Positions 1 through 7,910 are shown, counted from the stretch's first letter. The stretch: DNA of 12,209 bases from Candidatus Cloacimonas sp. 4484_275 (GCA_002085205.1 NATF01000003.1:1-12209), one strand, 5' to 3'. Notes: generated by a model not told the origin, from the sequence alone. Program-made: numbers and translations.

Positions 1-19
1 TTTTTTCTTCTATTTTCAT
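1..19 (-). CDS. Start of an unidentified gene, cut by the window edge
   Basis: An ATG at 19-17 on the minus strand opens a frame reading M-K-I-E-E-K before the window ends. A purine-rich AAAGGA (positions 29-24) sits four bases upstream of the ATG, a good ribosome binding site in this genome's style. It lies 81 bp downstream of the folE2 stop on the same strand, so it could be the next gene of the same operon. Six residues give no clue to its function. The call rests only on the start codon and Shine-Dalgarno sequence. Confidence 0.45.
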
Positions 20-100
20 TTTTTCCTTTCTGTTTTGTTCCGAATTTATCTATTTTTAAAAACTTACACTTCCGAAAAAAGTCTGGAAATTGTCCGTGTC

Positions 101-877
101 TTATTTTTCTCTTTTAACGCAAGCATAAGCATTGTGATTGTGAATTGATTCAAAATTTTCGGATTCCACCTGAAAAGAGATAATTCTGTTGTCATTCTGC
201 AATTTCAAAGTAACTTCTCTCACCACATCTTCTACGAAAGCGGGATTATCGTAAGCTTTTTCCGTCACAAATTTTTCATCCACTCTTTTGAGAAGCGAAT
301 AAATTTCGGAACTTGCGGAATTTTCCACAATTTCAATCAGCTCTTCCAGCCAGACAAACTCTTTGAACGAAACTTCCACGGTAACAATCGATCTTTGGCT
401 GTGCGCTCCGTAATCGCTGATTTCTTTTGAACACGGACAAAGCGTGGTCACCGGAACTTGCACACCGATTACAAGCTCAAATTCTTCCCGCAAAGACGCT
501 TTGAAAAAACAATCATAAGAAAGAAGGGATTCTATCTTGGAAACGGGAGCGGTTTTTCTGATAAAATACGGAAATTTAATCATTGCATAGGAAGCGTCGG
601 CATTCAAAGCAATTCTGATTTCTTTTAGAAATTCCGGCAATTTACTGATGAAAGTTTCTTGATGAAAGCGATTGAGAACTTCGATGAAACGGCTCATGTG
701 AGTACCGCGATGATTATGCGGCAATTCCACGAAAATATCGAGCACCGCGATTGTATTCTGAATTCCGTTTTTTCTGTCTTCCACCACAATCGGATATTTT
801 ACATTTTTTACGCCCACTTTGTTAATGGTAACATTTCTGGTGTCTTCCAAACTTTGAATATCAATTTTATTTTTCAT
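101..877 (-). CDS. folE2: GTP cyclohydrolase FolE2 (type IB)
   Basis: Converts GTP to 7,8-dihydroneopterin triphosphate, the first step of tetrahydrofolate synthesis (also used for queuosine-type deazapurines), in the cytosol. FolE2 is the metal-promiscuous alternative to FolE. The 258-residue length suits the family. The signature around residues 145-162 is present: Cys147 in T-L-C-P-C-S-K and His159 in G-A-H-S-Q-R-S. Glu201 and a C-terminal H-N-H-N-A motif (246-250) also match; Cys147, His159 and Glu201 are the positions I recall as metal ligands in characterised FolE2. The N-terminal half has the usual L-P-H-N-H-R-G-T-H-M-S-R segment (52-63). The ATG overlaps the last 11 bases of the apbE remnant, with only a weak ribosome binding site, suggesting translational coupling to that damaged gene. 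The family call is certain. Whether the product serves folate or deazapurine synthesis cannot be told here. Confidence 0.96.
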   Translation of the reverse strand: MKNKIDIQSLEDTRNVTINKVGVKNVKYPIVVEDRKNGIQNTIAVLDIFVELPHNHRGTHMSRFIEVLNRFHQETFISKLPEFLKEIRIALNADASYAMIKFPYFIRKTAPVSKIESLLSYDCFFKASLREEFELVIGVQVPVTTLCPCSKEISDYGAHSQRSIVTVEVSFKEFVWLEELIEIVENSASSEIYSLLKRVDEKFVTEKAYDNPAFVEDVVREVTLKLQNDNRIISFQVESENFESIHNHNAYACVKREK

Positions 878-1436
878 ATTCTACCGCCAAATATTGATTT
901 ATATTTTTGCTTTTATAAGAAACGAGGCTGCCGTTTTCCGTTGCATAGATAATTGCTTCCAAATTCGGAGTTTTGTTTGCCAGCTCAATTGCCGATTTCG
1001 GTTTCAGAAGAAAAAGCGCGGTTGAAAAAGCATCAGCCTGTAAAGCCGTGGAAGCGATAACGGTGACGGAAACGCAGGTTTTCGCAGGAAAACCGGTTTT
1101 CGGATTTAAAATATGATGGTATCTTTTTCCGTCAATTATGAAAAACTGCTCATAATCTCCGGAAGTTACCACCGCTTTATTTTTCACTTTCAGAATTGCG
1201 ATGATTTCGTTTCTTTTTTTACGAGGATGTTGAATTCCGATTTCAAGCGGTTTCTTATAACCGAAAATCCGCAAATCTCCGCCGGCATTAGGATGTTGAA
1301 TTCCGATTTCAAGCGGTTTCTTATAACCGAAAATCCGCAAATCTCCGCCGGCATTTACGATTCCTTTTTTGATACCGTTTTTTTGAAGAAACTCAACCGC
1401 TTTATCCACGATAAAACCTTTTGCCAGACTTCCCAA
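867..1436 (-). pseudogene. apbE: ApbE (FAD:protein FMN transferase), C-terminal fragment with internal duplication
   Basis: ApbE attaches FMN covalently to threonine of extracytoplasmic flavoproteins such as Rnf/Nqr subunits. This frame holds the C-terminal two thirds. Recognisable family motifs are L-G-S-L-A-K-G-F-I-V-D (family: DLGAIAKGYAVD), N-A-G-G-D-L-R, V-V-T-S-G-D-Y, Y-H-H-I-L-N-P-K-T-G-F-P and A-D-A-F-S-T-A-L. Position 1436 is a TTG inside the conserved motif, not a natural start: the same frame continues upstream as K-N-I-E-I-N before TTG and runs back to a stop near 1480. It is out of frame with the N-terminal fragment at 1445-1741, and about 30 family residues between the two are missing. 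A perfect 22-residue tandem duplication follows the N-A-G-G-D-L-R motif, so the active-site region carries an insertion. The C-terminus ends normally and overlaps folE2 by 11 bp. Identity is firm and non-function is likely, unless the lesions are assembly errors. Confidence 0.88.
1224..1355. repeat. Perfect 66-bp tandem duplication inside apbE
   Basis: Two identical copies, 1224-1289 and 1290-1355, lie head to tail with no mismatch that I can see. The unit is 22 codons, so it stays in frame and doubles the segment starting N-A-G-G-D-L-R-I-F-G and ending I-G-I-Q-H-P. ApbE proteins have this segment once. The seven bases TTTACGA occur both at the left boundary (1218-1224) and just past the right boundary (1354-1360). 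This short homology could reflect how the copy arose. Perfect identity implies a very recent event or an assembly artefact. Confidence 0.95.
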
Positions 1437-1444
1437 ATTTATTT

Positions 1445-1741
1445 CTATATTCTTTGGTTTGTCGGAATGCGGTTTTTATCGAAATCCCAAATTTCGCTGA
1501 GTCGTCCGATAGTTAAATCGTAAAGAGAATCCGTGTCTCCGTAAAGTTTTTTTCCCAACGACAACATTTGATAAAAATCGTTGTCGATAAAAAAGGTATC
1601 CGCAAAATTATGATTTATTTTCCACAATTTTCCGCCTTTTCGATAAAAAGAGAATTTGGCATCATAATTTTCCATCAAATCAAAAGTTTTTTCGATTATC
1701 TGTTCCTGATGTTTGTTTGTTGAGGTCGCGGTTATTTCCAC
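1445..1741 (-). pseudogene. apbE: ApbE N-terminal fragment, truncated at both ends
   Basis: This 98-codon frame carries the N-terminal domain of the same ApbE. It covers E-I-T-A-T-S (the family's mid-strand after MGT), a helix with L-M-E-N-Y-D-A-K-F-S-F-Y-R (family: l.d.y...lS.y), the Y-D-L-T-I-G-R-L-S-E-I-W-D-F motif (family: hDiTvGPLv.lWGFg) and then R-I-P-T-N-Q. It stops at a TAG where the family would continue for about 40 more residues into LDLGAIAKG. The first codon is a GTG at 1741 with no ribosome binding site. The usual signal peptide or lipobox and the conserved MGT start are absent, because the frame emerges directly from the 3' end of the S41 protease gene, with 62 bp of overlap in another frame. 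This looks like a deletion joint. Together with 867-1436 it forms one broken apbE. Confidence 0.85.
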
Positions 1742-3290
1742 AAGACAAATCCGTGTTTAAACAAATGCGCAGGGAACCGCCGCCGGGAAGGAGTACATTC
1801 AAAGGATTACCGGTTCCGCCGGAAGTCGGAAGTCCGATTAATTTTCCTCTTTTGTAATATTTAAAAAGAAAAGCGAAATCTTCCGCCGCCGAAGAAGTTT
1901 TGGGAGAAATTAAAACCGCAACCGGACAATTGAAAATCAATGAATCAGCCGGAAGAATCTCTTTACCGGAAACATCCGAAGACAAACAACCGATTTCCGC
2001 GCGAACCTCGTCGAACGGGAAAAAAACCGGCGAAAAATTGTAGATATAATTCTTAACCGGTTTATTAATCAAATGTGAAAATATTTTGTCCCCGAAACCG
2101 GAATTGCCGCCTCTGTTTTCCCGAATATCAAAAATTATTCCTTTAACTTCCGCGGGATGAATGTTTTTTATCTTACTTAAAAATTCCCGATAAATATCCG
2201 TTCCCCAGAATTTCTTTATTTCAAAATAATAGATGCTGTCATCTTTTTCCGCATCAATAAACAGTTTAACGGGAATATCATCGATTTTTACGATTTCGTC
2301 GCCCGGAGAAACAATTTTTTTCAATTCCTCGCTCTCAATCGAGGAAACGACATATTTTCCTTGCAGATAAACAATTTCCAATCCGCATTTTGCATAACTG
2401 TTTTCAATATCATCGGGAAATCGGATAGCGGTGTGATTGTCACCGATTTTACCTACTATTTTTGCCAAAATTTCATAATAATCTTTCTTTGTTCTCGCTT
2501 TCAATATTCGCGGAATGAAAGATTCCACATACAAGTCCCAATCCGGAATTGAGGAAAACGGAAGCGTGGCGCAATAACTTTTTATGGAAGACGACAGCTT
2601 CAAAAGTCCCGCTATTTTTTGGGCGCTTGTTCCGTTCCAAACTCTCATATTCTTTTCATAATCGGCAACTAATTCTTTGATTTTTTGATTGTTTTTGAAA
2701 TGTCTTGTCTGAAATTCCCGAACAAATTGGTAATCGCTGTTTATCAGTTTTTGCAAATTTTCATAAACTCTTTCCTGATTGTTTTTCAAAAAATACAGAT
2801 AAGACAATTCCTTATAAATCTTTTTTAAGTTTACCTTTTTCTTCGCTTTTGTTTCCAGAAATTCAATTCGTTTATCACAAAATCCGTTAACGAGTCTCGT
2901 TAATTCCAATTGAAATTCTTTATCGTCAATATCCCGAGAAATCTCCTGAAAATAAGAATAATAATAGTTTACGGAAAAATATTTTCCGGAAAGTTGTGTT
3001 AAACTTTTCTCGATGAGCGACAAATTTTTGCTTTCCACTCCCACATAAAATTCCAGAAAAAATCCCAAAGCCATTTCGGGAAATTGTTGTTCGTATCGTT
3101 TGGAAATTTCCTCCGCTTCGGCGAATTTTTTGCTTTCTATTTTCGCGGAAACGGAATCAAAGACGCTCTGCATTTTCAAATAATTAGAAACGGAAAGATT
3201 GAGATTATAACTATCATTCGGCATTAACGCCTCCAAATTAACCACAAAAATCAGCACAAAAAACAGGAAGATAGTTTTTTTTCGTTTCAT
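1680..3290 (-). CDS. S41-family exported protease, C-terminus lost
   Basis: A C-terminal-processing-type serine protease, predicted to be exported. Residues 1-21 form a signal peptide (M-K-R-K-K then a run of I, L, F and V). Residues about 30-240 are a helical, lysine-rich region with no family I recognise, possibly TPR-like. The S41 part follows: an N-terminal segment with K-I-G-D-N-H-T-A-I (281-289), a PDZ-like stretch about 300-348 (P-G-D-E-I-V-K-I-D-D-I-P), the core strand K-G-I-I-F-D-I-R-E-N-R-G-G-N-S (383-397), and the nucleophile Ser467 in K-T-S-S-A-A-E-D-F. The family end begins normally (L-P-G-G-G-S-L-R-I-C, 501-510) but breaks off after residue 516. The last 20 residues are read out of frame through apbE, so the usual G-I-Q-P-D-I-E-V ending is missing. 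The PDZ-to-core link near residue 348 also looks about 60-80 residues short. The ATG overlaps the recO stop (ATGA). The protein is probably damaged but may still fold. Confidence 0.82.
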   Translation of the reverse strand: MKRKKTIFLFFVLIFVVNLEALMPNDSYNLNLSVSNYLKMQSVFDSVSAKIESKKFAEAEEISKRYEQQFPEMALGFFLEFYVGVESKNLSLIEKSLTQLSGKYFSVNYYYSYFQEISRDIDDKEFQLELTRLVNGFCDKRIEFLETKAKKKVNLKKIYKELSYLYFLKNNQERVYENLQKLINSDYQFVREFQTRHFKNNQKIKELVADYEKNMRVWNGTSAQKIAGLLKLSSSIKSYCATLPFSSIPDWDLYVESFIPRILKARTKKDYYEILAKIVGKIGDNHTAIRFPDDIENSYAKCGLEIVYLQGKYVVSSIESEELKKIVSPGDEIVKIDDIPVKLFIDAEKDDSIYYFEIKKFWGTDIYREFLSKIKNIHPAEVKGIIFDIRENRGGNSGFGDKIFSHLINKPVKNYIYNFSPVFFPFDEVRAEIGCLSSDVSGKEILPADSLIFNCPVAVLISPKTSSAAEDFAFLFKYYKRGKLIGLPTSGGTGNPLNVLLPGGGSLRICLNTDLSCGNNRDLNKQTSGTDNRKNF

Positions 3291-4042
3291 TTTATTAACG
3301 CCAATGTTTTAAAGTGAAATTTTTTGTGAAAGTGTTCGCTCAAATGAATCAGAAAAATACTATTAATTTGGGAAACAGTTTCTGCGGAAAGAAGCAAATC
3401 GTTCAATAATTTGTTTGAATTATAAATGTTACGGATAATTTTTGAAACTTTTTTATCTAATTCGATAACTTCTTCTTTCAGATGAGGACGAAAACAATTT
3501 TCACAAATAAAACCGCTTTTTTGGGGAAAATAAGCTACGGGAAAATTTTCTCTTTTTTCACAAATCACACAATTACGCATATTTATTTCAATTCCCAGAA
3601 TAACCAGCGCTCTCAACAAAAATCGCCAAAAAACAATCGCTTCATTTCCGATTACTTTGCCCAAAAAATCAAAATAATCTTTTATCAATCGGAAAAGTTT
3701 ATGAGCGTCTTCCTCGGGAATAATTATTTGCAGCAGAAATTCGGCGGCAGCTTGCATATAAAGGCTTTTGGTGAATTCCGTTTCGTAAAGATAAGCTTTG
3801 ACGAGAGTTCCAGATTTAAAAATATACCACTCCGAAGAAGGATTTTTGTATAGAACGACTTCCAATTCGTTTAAGATGTCAATTATCCCGTAATTCGCGT
3901 TTTTTTCTTTTCTGATTCCCTTTGCAATTACGCTGATTTTCCCAAAATCCTCCGACAACATTTCCAGAATAAAGCTGGTTTCTTTGAACGGAATTCTGCG
4001 CAAAATTATTCCTCTGGTTTTTATTTCCCTGTTTTTTCCCAT
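3287..4042 (-). CDS. recO: DNA repair protein RecO
   Basis: RecO is the RecFOR-pathway mediator that anneals single strands and helps load RecA onto SSB-coated DNA. The 251-residue length is typical. Residues 1-80 form the OB-fold (T-R-G-I-I-L-R-R-I-P-F-K-E-T-S, then G-K-I-S-V-I-A-K-G-I-R-K). A helical domain follows, and a zinc finger is built from Cys158, Cys161, Cys180 and Cys183 (N-C-V-I-C ... F-I-C-E-N-C). The gene starts 17 bp after the glmS stop and no clear Shine-Dalgarno precedes the ATG, so translation may depend on ribosomes finishing glmS. Its stop shares an ATGA with the start of the S41 protease gene. I see no odd residues or truncation. Confidence 0.95.
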   Translation of the reverse strand: MGKNREIKTRGIILRRIPFKETSFILEMLSEDFGKISVIAKGIRKEKNANYGIIDILNELEVVLYKNPSSEWYIFKSGTLVKAYLYETEFTKSLYMQAAAEFLLQIIIPEEDAHKLFRLIKDYFDFLGKVIGNEAIVFWRFLLRALVILGIEINMRNCVICEKRENFPVAYFPQKSGFICENCFRPHLKEEVIELDKKVSKIIRNIYNSNKLLNDLLLSAETVSQINSIFLIHLSEHFHKKFHFKTLALIK

Positions 4043-4059
4043 GTATTCAGAAAATTCGG

Positions 4060-5898
4060 CTATTCAACGGTTACGCTTTTTGCCAAATTACGAGGTTTAT
4101 CCACATCCAAACCTTTCAAATCCGCCACATGATAAGAAAGCAATTGCAACGGAATCACCGACAGAAGCGGTTGCAAAATGTGCATTGTTTCGGGAATATA
4201 AATAACATGCTCGGAGAATTTTTTTACCACTTTGTCGCCTTCGGTGGCAATCGTGATAATTTTGCCGTTTCTTGCTTTAACTTCTTGCAAATTGGAAATA
4301 ATTTTATCATAAATCGCATCTTTGAGAGCAATGGCAATCACCGGCATATTTTCATCTATCAGAGCAATCGGCCCGTGTTTCATTTCAGCCGCCGGATATC
4401 CTTCGGCATGAATGTAAGAAATTTCTTTTAGTTTCAGGGCTCCTTCCAGAGCAACCGGAAAATTGACGCCTCTCCCTAAATAAAGTGCGTTTGTATAATC
4501 TTTTATACTTTCGGCTATTTCTCTGATTAGATCATTCATCTCCAATATTTTTTCGATTTTTCCCGGAATTGATCTTAATTCTTTGATGAAGGTCGCTCCG
4601 TAAGTGGGAGAAAGATGATTCATCCTTCCCAATAAAATTGCCAAAAGCGTGAGTACTGTCACTTGAGAAGTAAATGCTTTTGTGGATGCAACGCCGATTT
4701 CCGCGCCGGCATGAATATAAACTCCCGCATCGGATTCTCTGGCAATTGTACTTCCGACGGTATTCGTAATTCCCATCACAGTTGCTCCGCGAGCCTGTGC
4801 TTCTCGTAATGCGGCAAGTGTATCCGCCGTTTCGCCGGATTGACTGATAACAAAAACCAAAGTATTTTCGGGAATAATCGGATTTTTATAACGATATTCA
4901 CTGGCGTATTCCACTTCCACCGGAATTCTCGCCCTGCTTTCAATAATATGTTTTCCAATTAAAGCGGCATGCCATGATGTTCCGCAACCGATAATCTGGA
5001 TCTTTTTTATTTTTTTCAATTCATTGCCGTTCATCATCAAGCCACCCAAACGAACTGTGGAAAGTTTTTCCATCAGTCTGCCTCGAAAAGCATTTTGCAC
5101 GGATATGGGTTGCTCGAATATTTCTTTCAGCATAAAATGTTTAAAATTACCTTTTTCTATGGATGAGACATCCCAATCGACTTCAGATATTTTGGCATCG
5201 ATTCGTTCGTTTTCCAAATTGGTTATTTCAAATCCGTCCCGATGAATGGTTACAATTTCATTATCTTGCAGATAAATTACTCTTTTGGTATGAATGATAA
5301 TCGCGCTCACATCGGAAGTAACAAAAAATTCATCGTTGCCTATACCCAAAATAAGCGGACTTCCCCGACGAGCGGCAATCATTTCATTAGGATTATCTCT
5401 ATTTATCACGGCAATCCCAAAGGTGCCTTCCACAAGTTTGCAAGCCTGTCGAACAGCGTCCGTTAACGATACTTCTTCCAAACAAAAATGTTCAATGAGA
5501 TGCACCAAAATTTCCGTATCCGTTTCACTCTCGAAAGAATGACCTTCTTCTTCCAACTTCTTTCTAAGAAGCTGGTAATTTTCAATGATTCCGTTGTGAA
5601 CGAGCGCAATTCTTTTTTGTGAATCGGTATGCGGGTGAGCGTTTATTTTCGTGGGTTCACCGTGAGTTGCCCAACGCGTATGAGCAATTCCGATAGTTCC
5701 GTAAGTTTCGTCGGGACCGGGAAGTGCTCTTTCCAGTTCCACAATTTTCCCGGACTCTTTAAAAATCTTTAAATTTTTGTTTCCATCTATGATAGCTAAA
5801 CCGGAACTATCATACCCGCGATATTCAAGTCTTTTAATTCCTTCCAAAATAATCGGTGTCGCATTTCTGTTTCCCAAATATCCTACGATACCACACAT
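4060..5898 (-). CDS. glmS: Glutamine--fructose-6-phosphate aminotransferase GlmS
   Basis: Makes glucosamine-6-phosphate from fructose-6-phosphate and glutamine, the entry to UDP-GlcNAc, peptidoglycan and lipid A synthesis. At 612 residues it is full length. The N-terminal glutaminase domain starts M-C-G-I-V-G with nucleophile Cys2 and holds H-T-R-W-A-T-H-G (73-80) and H-N-G-I-I-E-N-Y (101-108). Two SIS isomerase domains follow: C-G-T-S (305-308), S-Q-S-G-E (352-356), Glu492, His508 in M-K-H-G-P, and Lys607 in the C-terminal L-A-K-S-V-T-V-E. The last three correspond, with a constant offset of 4, to E. coli Glu488, His504 and Lys603. The ATG overlaps the natB-like stop by one base (TAATG), and a GGAG lies inside the end of that gene. 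There is no leader, so no room for a glmS ribozyme. Confidence 0.98.
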   Translation of the reverse strand: MCGIVGYLGNRNATPIILEGIKRLEYRGYDSSGLAIIDGNKNLKIFKESGKIVELERALPGPDETYGTIGIAHTRWATHGEPTKINAHPHTDSQKRIALVHNGIIENYQLLRKKLEEEGHSFESETDTEILVHLIEHFCLEEVSLTDAVRQACKLVEGTFGIAVINRDNPNEMIAARRGSPLILGIGNDEFFVTSDVSAIIIHTKRVIYLQDNEIVTIHRDGFEITNLENERIDAKISEVDWDVSSIEKGNFKHFMLKEIFEQPISVQNAFRGRLMEKLSTVRLGGLMMNGNELKKIKKIQIIGCGTSWHAALIGKHIIESRARIPVEVEYASEYRYKNPIIPENTLVFVISQSGETADTLAALREAQARGATVMGITNTVGSTIARESDAGVYIHAGAEIGVASTKAFTSQVTVLTLLAILLGRMNHLSPTYGATFIKELRSIPGKIEKILEMNDLIREIAESIKDYTNALYLGRGVNFPVALEGALKLKEISYIHAEGYPAAEMKHGPIALIDENMPVIAIALKDAIYDKIISNLQEVKARNGKIITIATEGDKVVKKFSEHVIYIPETMHILQPLLSVIPLQLLSYHVADLKGLDVDKPRNLAKSVTVE

Positions 5899-7910
5899 TA
5901 TACAACTCCTTCGTTCGATTGATTTATTTTATTGAAAATATGCAAAAATATTACCAGCAGCACAATAGCTGGAATTCCCGTCCAAAAAGGAAAATTTCCG
6001 TCGGAAACAAAGTTATTCAAAATAGGAATTTTATCAATTATCTTACCCGACGCAATTGCAATTGAATTATTCAAAATATGAGCAAAAATAGGAACAAAAA
6101 TACTGTTGGTTTTCAACAAAAGATAGCCGAGCCAGATTCCGAGAAAAGTAACCGGAATCATGCGAAAAGGATCAAGATGAAGCAATCCGAACAAAAAGGC
6201 GGTAATAATAATTGCTTTCCAAAAACCGAGTTTGCCAAAGCCGTTGATGATGTAACCTCTGAACATAACTTCTTCGCAAATACCCGGTAGGACGGCGACA
6301 ATCAAAATATTTTTCCAAATTCCGATGTTTTCGGATTGTACCAATTTGTTAATTGCTTCAATATACGATTCGGGAATAGGATAAATCAGATTTATTACTT
6401 GCATGGATAAAACCGCCAGAACAAATACCGGCAACGCCATTAACAAAACCAAAAGAAAATTTAAAGGTGAGGTATAATGAATCCGAAGAACTCGTTTAAC
6501 ATCCGATTTGGAAATTTTAAGAACGGCAATCGTGGGCAAAAGAATAATCAAAATTTCCGTTTTAACCAGACCTTTCATCAAATTTATGTTTTGCCACGAA
6601 CCACCAACATAGAACAAAATAAGCAACACAAAAACAAAAAACATAATTACAAATTGCTGCGAAAAAACATTTTTTTTGTTCTTGCCCCAGAATTTTAATG
6701 ATTTGTCTTCCGCAGTTCTAAATAAAACGCTTTCATTGTTAAAAAGTTTAATCGAAACGAAGATGGCAATAATATCCAAAATTATCATCGAGACAACAAC
6801 TTCCGCCAAGTAAAGAATTTGAAAATCTCCCAGCATAATATCGCGCATCAAAAGAGAAAAATTCACAACCGGAATGAGTGCAAAACCGAAATTCAATTCA
6901 AAAGCCGGTAGAAAACTAACCATAGAAAGCATTATCCCACCGAACAAAACCGGCATTTGATAACTTTGGGCTTCTTTAATATTTCGGGAATAGGTGGAAA
7001 TGGAAAGAAATATGGCTGAAAAAAAAGTTACGAGCGGAATCATCAGGAAAAATATTAAGGCAAAATTTGCTAAGGGAAGACGAAAATCGGAAAATTGAAT
7101 ATTTGCCTGAGACATAATGTAATGAAAAGAAAGATACATACTGAATAAATTTAGGATAACGGTTATAAGCGAAATCGTGATGATGGTGAGATACTTCCCG
7201 ATGACAAGTTCGTTGCGACGCGCCGCACTTACCAAAATCGTCTCCAGAGTTCCTCGCTCTTTTTCTCCCGCTACCAAATCGGAAGCAATTACTCCTGCTC
7301 CTCCGATAGTTAAAATTATCAGAAGATAAGGAAGAAATTTTCCCAAAGCAAAACCCATCATTTTTTCCGGAGGAGCAACATTTTCTTCTCCGATATCAAT
7401 TGTTTTCAATAATTCTTCGTCTATTTTCAATTCTTGCAATCGTTCTTGCACCAAAATATCTTTTATTTTCTGCAGTTGTTTGAAAATTTTCTTGTCGGCA
7501 AATGAACTTTTTTCATCGGCTTTATTGTAATAAATTTTGCTCAAAACGGTCGGATAACCGGATTTCCCCACGCTGTCGCGGAGCGTGATAATCGCTTGAA
7601 TGGTATTTTCTTTCAAAAGCTTTTCGGGAATCGAAATACTGTCGGCGGCAACCAATTGCAAATTTTTTGTCGTTTTTAATTCTCGGATTATTCTTTCCGA
7701 GTTTTCGTTATGAATTTCGTCGATTAAATAGGCTACCTGCTGTTGGTTTTCCAACTTCGCTTCCTGTCTGCTTACCAAAGAAGAAAAGACAATCATCAAA
7801 AGCGGATAAAGCACAATCGGCAAAACAAAGGAGCTGATGACAGTTCGGCGGTCACGGAAAAGATCAAGTAATTCTTTTCTATAAATCGTCAGGATTTTCT
7901 TGAAATTCAT
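5898..7910 (-). CDS. ABC-2 exporter permease fused to a CPBP intramembrane protease domain (NatB-like)
   Basis: Membrane subunit of an exporter paired with the ATPase just upstream. Residues 1-20 are cytosolic (K-E-L-L-D-L-F-R-D-R-R, typical of ABC-2 permeases), a first membrane span covers about 24-46, and an extracytoplasmic domain covers about 50-185 (lysine- and glutamate-rich). A cluster of spans follows, with the ABC-2 hallmark G-E-K-E-R-G-T-L-E-T at 215-224. A second membrane block starts near 415. The C-terminus (about 530-645) is a CPBP/CAAX-protease-like domain with its three motifs intact: E546-E547-V-M-F-R, F-G-L-L-H578 and H611-I-L-N614. This permease-protease architecture is known in predicted Na+/drug exporters of the NatB type, but its substrate is not. 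The start overlaps the ATPase gene by 32 bp, and the stop overlaps glmS by one base. Whether the protease domain cleaves anything is open. Confidence 0.9.
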   Translation of the reverse strand: MNFKKILTIYRKELLDLFRDRRTVISSFVLPIVLYPLLMIVFSSLVSRQEAKLENQQQVAYLIDEIHNENSERIIRELKTTKNLQLVAADSISIPEKLLKENTIQAIITLRDSVGKSGYPTVLSKIYYNKADEKSSFADKKIFKQLQKIKDILVQERLQELKIDEELLKTIDIGEENVAPPEKMMGFALGKFLPYLLIILTIGGAGVIASDLVAGEKERGTLETILVSAARRNELVIGKYLTIITISLITVILNLFSMYLSFHYIMSQANIQFSDFRLPLANFALIFFLMIPLVTFFSAIFLSISTYSRNIKEAQSYQMPVLFGGIMLSMVSFLPAFELNFGFALIPVVNFSLLMRDIMLGDFQILYLAEVVVSMIILDIIAIFVSIKLFNNESVLFRTAEDKSLKFWGKNKKNVFSQQFVIMFFVFVLLILFYVGGSWQNINLMKGLVKTEILIILLPTIAVLKISKSDVKRVLRIHYTSPLNFLLVLLMALPVFVLAVLSMQVINLIYPIPESYIEAINKLVQSENIGIWKNILIVAVLPGICEEVMFRGYIINGFGKLGFWKAIIITAFLFGLLHLDPFRMIPVTFLGIWLGYLLLKTNSIFVPIFAHILNNSIAIASGKIIDKIPILNNFVSDGNFPFWTGIPAIVLLVIFLHIFNKINQSNEGVV

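Noticed and set aside
60..95. Hairpin downstream of folE2 (TTCC and GGAA arms)
   Set aside because: Four base pairs with an 11-base loop and no U-tract on the transcribed strand; too weak to call.
1224..1355. CRISPR-like repeat pair
   Set aside because: Only two directly abutting copies without spacer, inside a coding region and equal to 22 codons.
1680..1741. A true S41-ApbE fusion enzyme
   Set aside because: The two frames differ, both facing ends lack conserved residues, and apbE is broken again downstream. Deletion explains this better than a designed fusion.
5880..5930. glmS ribozyme or other riboswitch before glmS
   Set aside because: glmS overlaps the preceding gene by one base, leaving no untranslated leader.
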